Positions 36,976 through 49,183 of a stretch of 64,000 nucleotides of DNA are shown here, in pieces. Position 1 is the stretch's first letter; each line of letters begins with the position of its first letter. Below the pieces are notes generated by a model. It made no database searches, was not told the DNA's origin, and was given only the letters and a program-made list of their open reading frames with translations. The position numbers were made by a program, and so were the translations under genes. This stretch comes from Mallotus nudiflorus (lineage: Eukaryota; Streptophyta; Magnoliopsida; Malpighiales; Euphorbiaceae), in the NCBI GenBank assembly GCA_947683625.1, contig CANTUR010000535.1:124001-188000 (forward strand), given 5' to 3'.

Positions 36976-38393
36976 CTACACTTCCTTCCATACAAAGCCT
37001 CATATGGTGTCATCCCAATACTGTTACGGTAGCTGTTATTATAAGCGAACTCCATAAGTGGCAAATGATCATCCTAGCTACCTCCCAGATCCAAAACACA
37101 CATCCTCAACATATCTTCCAGTGTCTGGATCGTCCTCTCAGACTGACCATCTGTCTGAGGATGAAAAGCAGTACTGAAATCCAACTTGGTACCCATCGCT
37201 TCCTACAACTTCTGCCAAAAATAAGAAGTAAACACTGAACCTTTGTTTGACACAATGGACACAGATACTCCATGAAGGCATACAATATGCTTCACATACA
37301 GCTTTGCCAATCTGACTACAGAATAAGTGGCTTTCATAAGCAAGAAATGTGCAAACTTGGTCAACCTGTCCACTATCACCCAGAGGGAATCATATCCATC
37401 CTTGGAACGAGGTAAACTAACCACAAAATCCATAACAATCCTTTCGCACTTCCACTCAGGAATAGGAAGAGGCTGAAGCTTCCCATAAGGCTTTTGATGT
37501 TCAGCTTTTACCTGCTGACACGTTAGACACTTAGTAATATAATCAACTACATCCTTCTTCAGTCCATCCCACCAGTATAAATCTCTGATACCGTGGTACA
37601 TCTTAGTGACACCTAGATATATGTTGTAAGCTGTAGAATGTGCTTCCTCAAGGATCTCTTCTCTCAAATTATCCACATCAAGAACACACAATCTACCACT
37701 GATCCATAAAACACCATCATCATCAAGTGTGAAATCAGTGAACTTCACTGCTCGAACATTCTCTGCAAGCTCTTCCATAATAGGATCTCGGCTCTGAGCT
37801 GCCTTAATCCTATCTCTCAATACATATCACACCTTAAAATGAGCTAAAAATCCACCAGATCTACTTATCTTTATCATCAGACCTTGATCCACTAACTCAT
37901 GCAACTTTTATATCAACGGTCTCCTCTCCACACTGATGTGAGCAAGACTGCCTGAGGACTTTCTACTCAAGACATTTGCTACCATATTAGCCTTTCCTGG
38001 ATAATAAAGGATCTCACAATCATAATCTTTCAACAGTTCCAACCATCTCCTTTGCCTCAGATTCAGATCTCTCTGCTGGAAAATGTACTTAAGGCTCTTA
38101 TGATCAGTAAAAATCTCATAAGTCACCCTATACAAATAATATCTCCAAATCTTGAGAGCAAAAATCACTACAGTCATCTATAGATTGTGGGTAGAATAAT
38201 TCTATTCATGCTTCTTCAACTTCCTTAAAGCATAAGTTATTACTTTACCATTCTGCATTAACACACAACCTAGGCCAACTCTAGAGGTATCACAATACAC
38301 TGTGAACTTGTCTACTTTATTAGGCAAAGCTAAAACTGGAGCTGTGGTCAATTTCTCCTTCAGTAACTAGAAGCTGTTCTCACAAGCATCTGA
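36976..38393 (-). pseudogene. Gypsy RNase H and integrase part (decayed)
   Basis: Two open stretches remain. 38177-37908 has RNase H with FTDHKSLKYIF and RRWLELLKDYD. 37820-37203 has integrase with an H...CLTCQQVK zinc region, KCERIVMDFVVSLPRSKDG and the DRLTKFAHF segment. Downstream, to 36980, an FHPQTDGQSER-type and ALYGRKC-type sequence is readable but contains a stop. Several stops separate the parts. Confidence 0.85.
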
Positions 38394-38398
38394 CCACT

Positions 38399-39266
38399 TG
38401 ATACGGAATTTCTAAGAATAAGCTTAAGAACCCCTTTATGTATTCAAACCCCCAAAGCATTAACTTGAAAACCCTAATAGTTAATTCAACAACAACCCCT
38501 AAGAATGGTTAGAAATTAGATTACTTAAATGATCAAAGAATTAGAATAAAGAAAACTCATTTCTAAATTCCAATTTCAAAACACTCCACAAGAAGATGAT
38601 CAAGCTACTTGAATGTTCCTTAAATCATGTATTCTACACAAGAATATAAAGATAAAAGCTAAAAAAACATTTAGGTTTTAAAACTTCAATTCTCAATAAT
38701 AACCTTTTTAAGTTACATTAAATAAAACCTTTATATAGGCTTAAGGAAACCCTATATAAAAACTAATTAATATCTTAACTAAATAAGAAAATAAAATCCT
38801 TCTTAAACAAGAAAATATAATTCTACCTAAATACAAAAATATAATCCTGATTACATTCACAATGACATATGTAGCACATTATTGTGCACTTTTTACCATA
38901 ATTAAGGCCGAATTGATGGAAACACAAAACATAAAAGTTATAGCCCTTGATGTAATCTTTAAGAAGAATCTTGAATCTCTTCATTTGGATCTATATTGAC
39001 TGAGATATGGCTCAATTATTGATATATATTCAGTCTGCCTAGTATTGTACATGACCTGATAATCTTTCATAATTTTATCCCATGAAAAGATTGAATTAAC
39101 TCAAACTTTCTTCATCAAAGTTGTAGAACTATGTGTTAGATTTCCATAGAATTTTGAATTACCTCAATCCAACATCTTTAAAGAAATATATGACCAAAAT
39201 GCCAAAGCAGCTACCAAAAGATGAATTGATAAAAATTAAATCTTGGATCGCATTACAATCATATCA
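38399..39266 (-). repeat. 3' LTR of the gag-only element
   Basis: 868 bp, equal in length to the copy at 41451-42318, next to the polypurine tract and the CCACT duplication. Confidence 0.95.
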
Positions 39267-39279
39267 TTCCCTTCCTCTT
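39267..39279 (-). other. Polypurine tract of the gag-only element
   Basis: On the minus strand the tract AAGAGGAAGGGAA lies directly before the LTR start TGATATG, the position for plus-strand priming. It fixes the element's orientation as minus. Confidence 0.8.
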
Positions 39280-39868
39280 GAAGATGATTCATCCTCGAAT
39301 CTGCCCCATATTCTGAAGTTGGTATATTCCAACATCCTCTAAGATTAAACATAAACATTTTGATTGAAAAGTTTTCCTTCACAACATGCATCATATCACT
39401 TATTTTCTGAATGAAGTATGTCATCATGGTAAGCATGTTCAATATAACAAAACTAGACATTTTATTGTGAATTTGGTTAGTGATAAACAAAATATCCTTG
39501 TACATAGGTACAAGTATAGGTTGACTCATATCACTCATTTTTGCATATAGATTAATATTCTTTTCACTTATGTCTGACTTGTTTTCTCTCACCAAGTGTT
39601 TCCCATTTTCCTCATTTTTTTCACTTAACTCATTTTCAACACGTAGCTCACTTTCTTCTTTTATCTTAACTTCATTGGTTTCCCTCCCTAAAGTATTCAT
39701 AAATGAAGATGGAAAATCTTCACTATGTTGATTAATGCATGGGTCTTCAAAAGTTGTCTTCAATGGTGAGGTTTCAACTTGGCACTCCTCCTCTTTACTC
39801 TTCACTTCAACTTGTTGCTCAACCACTTCAATAACTTTAACACTTTCATTCTTCTTAGAATTACACAC
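39267..39868 (-). CDS. Acidic second frame of the gag-only element, unknown function
   Basis: This open frame (about 200 codons, running a little into the 3' LTR) is rich in Glu, Lys and Ser. It has a VKVIEVVEQQVEVKSKEEE stretch near the start and NELSEKNEENGKHL later. It shows no protease, RT or integrase motif. The C-terminal part, including SRMNHLQEEG, overlaps the polypurine tract and LTR. It could be the tail of a long gag or an added protein. I do not recognise the family. Confidence 0.5.
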
Positions 39869-40050
39869 TATTATTTTCTAAAAAACACTCACTATCTTTT
39901 CATACTCCAAAGCATATTTAATTATTACCTTCAAAGATATAGAAGGTTCAAATTATACATCTATCTCTAATCTCTTAGCAATCTCATGCTTAAGCCCATT
40001 GATAAATTTTGTAACTTGCCACCTTTTGGAACCATATACATCACTTGTTA

Positions 40051-40503
40051 TTAAAAACAACTTAAAATTTTTAATATATTCATCAACACACATTTTATCA
40101 CATTGTTTAAGCCTCTGCAATTTAACATAGAATTATCCCTAACATTTTCATGAATAAAATGCCTAGTCATATACTTTTTCATTACTTCCCAATTTCTAAC
40201 CTCATTATACCCATTCATTCTCCTTAACGACATCAATTCCTCCCACCACATAGCAGCATGACCAAAAAATTTACAAGAAGTAATTATGCACTTTTGGAAA
40301 TCATAACATATTTTAAGAGAATCAAATATCTCTTCCATTTGTTGCACCCATTTCAAGTAAACATAAAGATCTTTTTTTCCATGAAAATAAGGTATGTCCA
40401 TAATGTCCATTTGGTTTGACAGTGTTGCAAAAAAAATAAATGTTAAAAAAAATAAAGAAAAATAATTTAAGGACCTCACAAGCACTCCCTCACATGTTTG
40501 CAC
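40051..40503 (-). CDS. Gypsy-type Gag (capsid domain) of the gag-only element
   Basis: A 150-codon frame. The likely start is the MDIMDIPYFHGKKDLYVYLK methionine near residue 32. The core fits the Retrotrans_gag family: DIPYFHGKKDLYVYLKWV, GHAAMWWEEL and NWEVMKKYMTRHFI correspond to the F-x-G, the W-W and the W-x-x-M-K-x-x-x-x-x-F blocks of gypsy capsids. It ends early, before a zinc knuckle, possibly by a frameshift, so it may be inactive. It forms particles in related elements; here that is inferred only. Confidence 0.75.
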   Translation of the reverse strand: MQTCEGVLVRSLNYFSLFFLTFIFFATLSNQMDIMDIPYFHGKKDLYVYLKWVQQMEEIFDSLKICYDFQKCIITSCKFFGHAAMWWEELMSLRRMNGYNEVRNWEVMKKYMTRHFIHENVRDNSMLNCRGLNNVIKCVLMNILKILSCF

Positions 40504-41150
40504 TCAAATGATAGGGATGGTCACTCGTGTTTAACTCGAAAAAAATAAAAAATTTCCACTCACAGGTTTCCTCACACCACTCAAGCTAATTTCTTTTATG
40601 TTCTTAAGTGAATTGCACTTTTAAAACAATTCAAATAGTTTGAAGCAATTCAAGTAGAATTCCAAAACTAGAATTTCTAGAACAATTTTGAAGCAATTTG
40701 GTCACAAGAAAAAAAATTGATAATTCAGAAGCAATAAATTAGGAAAACTCAAATAGATGCAAATGACATGTGAAAGAAATACAAAGATCTTCTAGAATAA
40801 AAAAGAAAATGAATTTATAAGTTATTTTAAAAAGAAAAGTCAAATCTGCCTCAATAAGTAATATTCCTTAATGAGCAAGTATTATAAAGATATGCAAAAT
40901 CCTTAATAGACAAGTAATACATGATATGACAAAATCTAGTTAGATATGTCAATTATAAACCAAATAGGATTAGGAAATCTAAATCAGACATGATGAGGAT
41001 ATTAATCACTCAAACAATATTCCTTAATGAGCAAGGAATTGAAGGATATGCAAATCAAACCTGATTAGGATATAAATCACTCAATAATCTTAATTCCTCC
41101 TTTTCTAATAACTTTCTCTTTTTTTTCACGAATTTTTTTTGCTTCTTTTT

Positions 41151-41197
41151 TTTTTCAAATTTCTTTCTTCTTCTTCTTCTTCTTCTTCTTCTTCTTT
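41151..41197. repeat. (TTC)n microsatellite and T-rich tract
   Basis: About ten TTC repeats, flanked by T runs, in the 5' untranslated part of the gag-only element. Confidence 0.9.
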
Positions 41198-41450
41198 TTT
41201 TGCACAATTTTTTTTTAAACTTTCAACTATGAACATAAATTTAAATTTTAGAATGCAAAACAATTGACTAACTTAAAGGAAAAAAAACAAGATTAAGATT
41301 AACAAATAAGAACAAAGAACAAAACACAAGAATGAAGAACAAAAAATAAGAACGAAATTTAAAAGAATAAGAAAAACATAAGACATCAAGATTAAGAACG
41401 AAAATTATAAAAGATAAAACCTGATCTAAAGCCAAAGATCTGGTATCAAA

Positions 41451-42318
41451 TGATACGGAACTTCCAAGAATAAGTTTGAGAACCCTTTTATGTATTCGAA
41501 CCCCCAAAGCATTAACTTGAAAACCCCAATAATCAATTCAGCAACAACCCCTAAAAATGGTTAGAAATCAGATTACTTAGATGATCAAAGAATTAGAATA
41601 AAGAAAACTCATTTTTAAATTCCAATTTTGAAACACTCCACAAGAAGATTATTAAGCTACTTGAATATTCCTTAAAGCATGTATTCTACACAAAAACACA
41701 AAGATAAAAGCAAAACAACCTTTAGGTTTTAAAACTTCAATTCTCAATAATAATCTTTTTAAGTTACATTAAATAAAACCTTTATATAGGCTTAAAGAAA
41801 CCCTATATAAAACCTAATTAATATCTTAACTAAACAAGAAAATAAAATCCTTCTTAAATAAGAAAATATAATTCTACCTAAATAATAAAATATAATCCTG
41901 ATTACATTCATATTAACATATACAACATGTTGTTGTGCACTTTTCACCATAATTAAGACCAAATTGATGGAAACACAAAAAATAAAAGTTATAGCCCTTG
42001 ATGTAAGATTTAAGATGTATCTTGAATCTTTTCATTTGGATCTATATTGACTGAGATATGGCTCAATTATTGATGTATATTCAGTCTGCCCAGTAGTGTA
42101 CACGACCTGATAATCTTTCATAATTTTAGCCCATGAAGAAGATTGAATTAACTTAAAATTTCTTTATTAAAGTTATAAAAATATGTGTTAGATTTCCATA
42201 GAATTTTGAATTACATCAATCCAACACCTGTAGAGAAATATAAGACCAAAATGCCAAAGCAGCTACCAAAAGACGAATTGATAAAAATTAAATCTTGGAT
42301 CGCATTACCATCATATCA
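41451..42318 (-). repeat. 5' LTR of the gag-only element
   Basis: 868 bp, followed on the plus strand by CCACT (42319-42323). The inner edge meets the degenerate primer-binding site. Confidence 0.95.
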
Positions 42319-42323
42319 CCACT

Positions 42324-45052
42324 CAAAATTCATATTCTTTTGAGTCAAATGAGTCATAGGAGCTGGAATTTTAGAAAAATCTTATACAAACCTCCTATAA
42401 TACCCAACTAAACCTAGAAAACTTCAAATCTCAGTAACTGAAGTCAGTTTAGGCCACTTAGACACTGCCTCAATCTTCTGTGAATCAACCTAAATACCCT
42501 CTTTAGACACCACGTGTCCAAGGAATTCTACACTCTCTAACCAAAAATCACACTTTGAGAATTTAGTATAAAGCTGATGTTCTCTCAATGTCTACAGTAC
42601 AGTCCTCAAATGATATACATGCTCTTCCATACTCTTCGAATACACTAATATATCATCGATGAAGACTACCACAAACTGATCCACATATGGTCTGAATACC
42701 CTATTCATCAAATCCATAAAAACTCCTGGTGTGTTAGTAAACCCAAATGACATAACCAGAAACTCATAGTGGCCATATCGAGTGCGGAATGCCATTTTAG
42801 GAACATCGGCTTCTTTGATCCGCAAGTGATGATAACCCAACCTCAAATCAATCTTAGAAAAGAACTATACACCCTAAATCTAATCAAACAAGTCATCTAT
42901 ACTTGGAAGAGAATACTTGTTCTTCACTGTCATCTTATTCAGCTCTCTGTAACAGTCTCAGGGTACCATCCTTCTTCCTCACAAATAAGACTAGTGCACC
43001 CCAAAGAGAAACACTAGGTCTGATAAAACCCTTATCCAACAATTCCTGCAACTACTCCTTCAACTCTACAGGAGCCATTCTGTAGGGTGGCATCGAAATA
43101 GGGGTAGTGCCTGAAACCGCATCTATACAGAACTCAATCTCTCTATAAGGTGGTAAACCTGGCAACTCCTCAAGAAAAACATCAGAAAACTCACAGGTAA
43201 TAAGAACATATGTGAGTGAAAATTTCTCCACTGAAGTATCCCTGACTAATGGCAAATAACCCTGACAACCCTTCCTCATCATCTTCCTAGTCGTAATAGC
43301 GGAGATGAGATTCTGAGGTGCAGAACTCTTATCACCAACAAACTTAAAGTCTTCTTCATTAGGAATTTTGAATATTACCTCTTTACTCTAACAATCCACA
43401 ACAGCATAGTGTTGAGACAACCAATCCATACTGAGGATAACATCAAACTCCATCACATTCAACAACACTAAATCTGCAGGCAATTCTCTACCTATGATGA
43501 AAACTAGACAACCAAAAAGAACAACATCGGTGTCCAAAGAATCACTTAGAGGAGTGGCGATAGATAAAGGAAATATGATTCTCGAAGCTTGCCAATAAGA
43601 CTTAAAAGTAAACACAGGAGAAATAAACGAATGCGTGGCACTTAGATCAAACAAAACCCATGCATCTAGGTAAAAAATAGAAATAATACCTGTCATGACT
43701 GCATTAGATGCCTGAGCATCCTGCTGAGTGAGATGAAAAACTCTGGCCTAACCTCGACCTCCCTGCTAACTAGTAGAAGCCTAGCCAAAACCTCTAGCAC
43801 CTCCTCTGGTACCTCTACCACATCCCTGCTGAGCAACAATTTGAGTAGAACTTTGGTACTGAGTTGGATGTAACTGAAAAGGAACTGGTGCTATATTAGC
43901 AATCAACTGCTATGAAAATCATGGAATCTATTGTGGCTGGTAACCAGAATAGGGACATGATTTGGCATAGTATTTCATCTAACCGTATCGAAAATAAGTC
44001 AATGGCGTTATAAAACACGATCCCTGATGGACTCTACCACACGTCTGATAAACACTAGCAGCTGACTAAGAACTATAACTACTACTGCTGCTAAAAGCAT
44101 TTAATCTAAATCTGATTGATCTACACTGACCTCCATGACCATATCTACTACTCATGTGCACTCTCTGTTGTTGTCTCTGGCTCTGCTAGACTAGGCCTCT
44201 CTACTGACTACTCGAACAAATTTGAAAACTCGAGTACAGAGTAGTCTGAAATCCTCCTGACTGAGTGCCTAGCTGGTAATAATCAGGCATAGCTCCTTAC
44301 TTGACTAGCCTTAGCTGAATCTCCTTGGCCAACTCTATCACAGACTCCAGAGTAAGGCCTGCTGTAAGCATCCTAGCAAAAGCAGAACCCAAACCAGTGA
44401 CATACACGGTGACTGCAAAATATTGATCCCTTATAAGGTCCTCTGTATATCTGTTAAGTCGAAGAAACTCTCTAGCGTAATCCTCAACAAATCTGTCACC
44501 CCTAGTGATGCTCATCAGTCTAAGTCTATAGCTCATACGGAGTGGCTCTAGGCAGAATCTCCTTATAAATCGCTCTCTGAACTATGCCCAGGTCATGGTA
44601 GTCATTTACGGTTGAATCATCTGTATGAACTAATCTAGGGCTGGTCCCTCTACTGACTGCTCGACAATCATAATCCGCTGATACTCGGTGTGAGCAGTTC
44701 GAGTCCTCATCTCAATCGCATGCAGAAAGTCCAATGGATCAAAAGTCCCATTGAATATTATACGGCCAACTTTGGCATAGAATAGTGTTGCCTCAGGGTC
44801 AGACATACCCTGCTGATAAACAGGTTGAATCGACAGTGCAACTAGAGGTATATGAGCATCCTCGTACTCTGGTTCAATAAGTTCCTCATCTTATAGCTCT
44901 TTCTGCCTATAGTGACCTGTCGCTCCTCGAGGTTTACCTCTGCCACGACCTCTGCGCCTAGCTGGCAGCTCATGAGGTAAAACCTCATCCTAAAAAGACT
45001 CATCATCCTCGGCCTCAATGATCGGTGGAGCGACACGTGCTCGTCTCCTCAT
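42324..45052 (-). pseudogene. Gypsy gag, protease and reverse transcriptase part (decayed)
   Basis: Gag begins near 45052 (MRRRARVAPP) and continues through 44536-44297 (GDRFVEDYAREFLRLNRY). The protease at about 43650 reads LFDLSATHSFIS where D-S-G-A-T is expected, so the catalytic triplet D-[ST]-G is altered. RT is visible at 42846-42592 with RLGYHHLRIKE, FGFTNTPGVF and VFIDDILVYSK (the YxDD-type active site is present as FIDD). Multiple stops, mostly TAG and TAA, break the frame. It is non-functional. Confidence 0.85.
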
Positions 45053-45235
45053 TCTAAAAAGATAAATAGAAGGATTCAGACAAAACAGACAATTAATGGT
45101 AACGTGAAAAACTAAATCAAGGAAAACTTATCAAGGACATACTCGAACCTAATTAACTAGAGTAATTTCAAAGAAAACACAACTCATAAAAACTAAGGCC
45201 ATAACTCTAACAACTTAGGCCCATATACAAACTCC

Positions 45236-45247
45236 GCACTGATACTA
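45236..45247 (-). other. Primer-binding site of the Tekay-like gypsy
   Basis: The minus strand reads TAGTATCAGTGC, 10 of 12 identical to TGGTATCAGAGC (3' end of initiator Met tRNA), starting four bases from the LTR edge at 45252. Confidence 0.8.
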
Positions 45248-45251
45248 ACTT

Positions 45252-45750
45252 TGTCACGACCCAAACCAGGGGCCATGACCGGCGCTAGAAAATGGGAATT
45301 CTTTCGAATCTGGAACCCATAGCAAGCCTTAAAATAAAAGCATGAAATAAAGTAAAATAAATAAATATGCATCATAATTAAAATCTTAAATTAATATAAC
45401 AAAAATAATCTCTTTCATATCATAACATAAAATATATTAATACAATATTCAGAGAAAGGCCTACGAATTAGAATCATATATAATAAATATAAAATATAAC
45501 TCACTACTGATACAAAATATGACTACTGTAGTTTTCTAAAGTACAATTTAAAGTTAAATAGATAAATTACATAAACGAGCCAGGGTGGAAGAAGTCCGGC
45601 GAATAGGTCTACTGCTGAGGTCTGAAGAAGAAGACTCTCCTATAAAAATATCAACTGAGGACCTCACTGAGTGAATTATTATAATATATATACATGCATT
45701 TCTTAATGACAAATGTAATCAAGCATTCATATATAATATATATATATACA
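45252..45750 (-). repeat. Truncated 5' LTR of the Tekay-like gypsy
   Basis: The inner edge TGTCACGACC and the first 60 bases match, inverted, the LTR end at 2860-2917. The LTR stops after about 500 bases and runs into LINE endonuclease sequence near 45750-45775. The intact relative at 1-2917 exceeds 2.9 kb, so about 2.4 kb or more has been lost here. The junction is set only to within about 25 bases because both sides are AT-rich. Confidence 0.8.
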
Positions 45751-46335
45751 AGTAATCCACAATATCAATATAATTTGAGCAAAACCCAAAGAGATGTATG
45801 CCCATATCCTCTTTTCATAAAAGATAAAACCCTCCACCATTATTTGATCCAACAATAAAAATATTTTATCAAAACCCAACGTACATTTCACAAATTGAAC
45901 TCGATCCATTTTTACTTTATACTCCATAAGAAAAATTAAACAAGGCTTTACTCTGGAAACCAAATCCGGAAGTTCTTGAACTATTCGTGGGTTGCCAAGC
46001 CCATGACGGTTCCAACATAAGAGATTCATAATGCCCGGTGGGCTTGGTTACCAAGACCCACCTCAACAAGACCATTAAAATCTTGTTCAAAAATTTCAGT
46101 TGACCTATTAGCATCTTCCTCCTTCTTAAGGCCCATTGAGTCCAACCCATCACATTGCCTTTTCCTTTTTGGATCCACTATAATCAACATACTATCATTA
46201 CCTTCCTTATTTGTAACTTCCATAAAATCTAAGTTAATTTGCTATTCGTATTAACATCACCCCCACTCCTTCGGAAACCTCCTTCAACCATGGAATTATG
46301 CAACTGATCCTTTCCTATGATTATAGAAGCATGAT
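45727..46335 (-). pseudogene. LINE ORF1 end and endonuclease start
   Basis: The minus strand carries the end of ORF1 (46223-46026), then NLLCWNRHGLGNPRIVQEL (46029 downward), the opening motif of the LINE endonuclease. The frame runs into LTR-like AT-rich sequence near 45750. The ORF1 end and endonuclease start overlap or lie in nearby frames, as is usual for plant LINEs. Confidence 0.85.
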
Positions 46336-49183
46336 TATCATGACCCGAGCCCAGAGGTATATGACAGGCATTAGGGAATGAGAAATGCAAAAATACAACC
46401 AAAACCCGTAGTAAGCCTTAAAAATTTTCACAAATAAATAACAATCACTTAATAATAATACCATGGATAAAATCATTAATATCGAATACATAAGTCATTA
46501 CTCTATTACAACAATATTTCAACATAACACAAATTCATAATATTAATAATACAATTTTCGTAATCAACTACTGCAGTATCTAGAATTCGATTGCATAATG
46601 TTCAAATCAAGTAGACATACATAATGCAGTTGGTGAAGAAGAAATCCAGCGTAAACGACAACCAGTACTAGGCGAACTTTAAGGTCCTGAAAAAAATAAA
46701 TTGAGGGGAATCAGACCTCACTCAGTGAATCAATTTTATAAAATGTGTGTTGATTTGAAAATATTTTTTAAAACCCTTTTTGAAAATAAAAATAAAATAA
46801 AGTAAAATAAATATAAATATAAATATTTAAAAAATCATTTACTTTAATATAAAATTCTAGTACAAAATCATATAAATTTATTATTTTAGCAGAAAATCTT
46901 GTAGAACACCTAGATCATTAATAGAACACCTAGAAAATCTTGTAGAACACCTAAATCATTAAATCCTAATAGGCATTTGACTCACTTATTCCAATTTACT
47001 GTCGATCCTAGAGAGCAAGCTCAACCAGGGTCCAGCCACAGTCGGTCTCTTATTCCAAATGATTATTGGCGTCCAGAGAGCATGCTCATTCAGGGTCCAA
47101 CCAGTATCATACCTTTGCCCATAGAGCAAGCTCAACCAGGGCTTAACAATAACCACACATCTGCCTAGAGAGCAAATCTCAACTAGGGCTCACAAATTAA
47201 TTAATGTCCATATAAATAATTATTACTAGTGCACATGCAATCTTAGTGACACTCACCAAGTAGAATGTTCTACCACTATTTCTAAATTATTTAAATAATA
47301 ATAAATAAAATAAAATAAAATAAACAAATAAAGTGGAATAAAATAAATTCCATAAAACATTCTTCAACTACTATTCATAATAAATAAAGAAACAATCATG
47401 CATGTAGCAATATAAATAAATTCATAAATAATTCATATAATCATTTCATTATTATTTTAATCATATGAAAATATAATTAAAATCATCACAACACACATTC
47501 TATAAAGTCAACTCACAGGTTGAGCGTGTTGGGCGATATGTCCTCTACTGCCCAAATGCTACAACTCTGGTCCTAGAGCTCTCTAAAATAAATAATATTT
47601 ATTTAAAATATGTTTATATAAATAAATTCATAAAATTCTCAAAATTTAATAAAATTATGAGATGATGAGATTGACTCGATCTAAGACATAATGCTATACA
47701 AACTTGGAGTTAACACATACCGATGTCACATTTTACAAGAAATTTACAGAAAATTTGATTGAGTCTCCTCTGTAAAATAGACATGTCTCTACCGAATTGG
47801 GCCCTACATTACATAAAAACAACACTTCTAATAGTCTCACAACTCAACAACTCGAATTGGGCCCTACATTACACTTATGTTAAACCGAGAACCACAATTC
47901 ACAACATATATATAAATAATAATATAATTTATCTCAATTTACTAATAATTCATAAGAATTTAGTTAACTAATGCAAATTAATTTATTTATATAAAATAAA
48001 AATATAAGGAAAATTTATTTCCAAGTAATTAATAAAATTTCTAATTTATAACAAAAATCTCGTTAATGAAATTTAGTTTCCATTTTTACTACTAAATTAG
48101 CATAAATTATAAATAGTTATTTAAATTACTAAATAATTCATAAAAATCATAAAAAAAATAATAAATGATTCATTTAATTTTAAAAATAATGATATATTTG
48201 TAATGCATTTATTTTCCCAAAATTACTACTAGTTAACTAATAATTGAAAATCAATTATAAAAATTATTTTTACATTTTTATTATTTAAAAATCTGTCTAA
48301 AACAGTCTAAAACAGAATAGTTAACAATAAATTCAATTAAAATTAAACAATTCACCAATTTCTAATAATTGTCCAAAAATACATATTAAGACATAAAATT
48401 TAAAAATTCATATCTTAAATTCTAAAAATAATCTCACAAAACTTCCTTCACAAGGTTTAATCTACATAATTTATAGGATTTAATAAAAATATAAAAATTA
48501 CCTGAGCCCAAAATAGTGCCATGAACAGTACCCAATGCTCAGAATATTCAAAATGTTTAGAAATTAAAACAAATTACATAAATAAATAGATCACAACTTC
48601 AATTTCATTTCATCTACAGACAACTAAACATAAATCAACCCAATTGAAGCTCAATTTGATAAAATAAACTAAAGTGAACTAGGTTTGAATTACTCAAAAT
48701 TGAAGGGCTTACCGGAATTAGAAACCAAAATTGACAGAGGGCTTTTGAAGCCCAAAGGACGAGAATCATTCTGAGATCGACGGTAAGCCTTGGGGTGGCC
48801 GGAGGCAGCGTTGGTGTGCTCTTCTCCTCACTGGCAACAAAAAGACCGAGATGGGGAGAGAGAGGTGGTGATCGGCAAGCGAAAGGAAGAGCGAGAGGAT
48901 GGCGGCGGTTTGGCGTGGCGATGGCGAGACTAAGGTGGTGGTGGTTGACACCAGTAATGGTGGTAGTGGCAACATTGGGTGGGAGAAAAAAGAGAAAGAA
49001 GAAGAAAGAAAGGGGAAAAAAAGGAGGTACCGTAAATACACACACACACACATATATATAACTTATACTCTTAAAAATTAATAAAATTTTATTAAAAATA
49101 TATTTAATACTAATTAAATAAAATAATAATTAAACTTAATAATCCATATTTAATATTAATAATTAAAAATTCAAGTTCTTACA
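46336..49183 (-). mobile_element. Solo LTR of a gypsy element, 2,848 bp
   Basis: It is bounded by a perfect ATGAT duplication at 46331-46335 and 49184-49188, inside LINE ORF1. The minus-strand start is TGTAAGAACTTG; the other end reads GGGTCATGATA, homologous to GGGTCGTGACA of related LTRs with the final CA changed to TA. No internal gag-pol is present, so unequal recombination between the two LTRs probably removed it. It carries subrepeats (47001-47185), a GC-rich island (48780-49020) and a CA/TA run. Frames in the island, such as 48635-49051, are low-complexity and not called as genes. Confidence 0.9.
47001..47185 (-). repeat. LTR subrepeats, four units of about 50 bp
   Basis: The motif 'agagagca(a/t)gctca(a/t)(c/t)cagggtcca' and variants occur about four times between 47001 and 47185, at a place in the LTR equivalent to the subrepeats at 34133-34320. 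Confidence 0.8.

Larger units (their letters stand above)
38399..42318 (-). mobile_element. Gag-only, non-autonomous LTR retrotransposon nested in the gypsy
   Basis: Two LTRs of 868 bp each (38399-39266 and 41451-42318), with TGATA... and ...TATCA ends on the plus strand, are flanked by a perfect CCACT duplication at 38394-38398 and 42319-42323. On the minus strand a polypurine tract (AAGAGGAAGGGAA) precedes the 3' LTR at 39267-39279. A degenerate initiator-Met primer site (TGATACCAGATC, 9 of 12) lies at 41436-41447. The 2.2-kb interior has a gypsy-type gag and an acidic second frame but no protease, RT or integrase. It must have been mobilised by another element. By eye the LTRs are about 91-92% identical. 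Removing it restores continuity of the surrounding gypsy RT/RNase H sequence. Confidence 0.93.
36975..45750 (-). mobile_element. Ty3/gypsy (Tekay/Del-like) remnant with nested element
   Basis: On the minus strand the right end is a truncated 5' LTR (about 45750-45252). Next comes a primer-binding site at 45236-45247 that matches the initiator-Met end at 10 of 12 bases, then gag from about 45052. Protease (near 43650), RT (42846-42592), RNase H (38177-37908) and integrase (37820 to about 36975) follow. Between RT and RNase H lies the gag-only element 38399-42318. The integrase stops near its YGRKC motif at 36980, so its C-terminus, any chromodomain and the true 3' LTR are lost. Motifs such as QPLPIPEWKCERIVMDFVV and WVIVDRLTKFAHF fit the Tekay/Del lineage. 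The truncated 5' LTR belongs to the same family as the LTR at 1-2917. Confidence 0.85.

Noticed and set aside
48635..49061. Several overlapping frames on both strands
   Set aside because: They fall in the GC-rich, low-complexity island of a solo LTR bounded by target duplications. No known domain.
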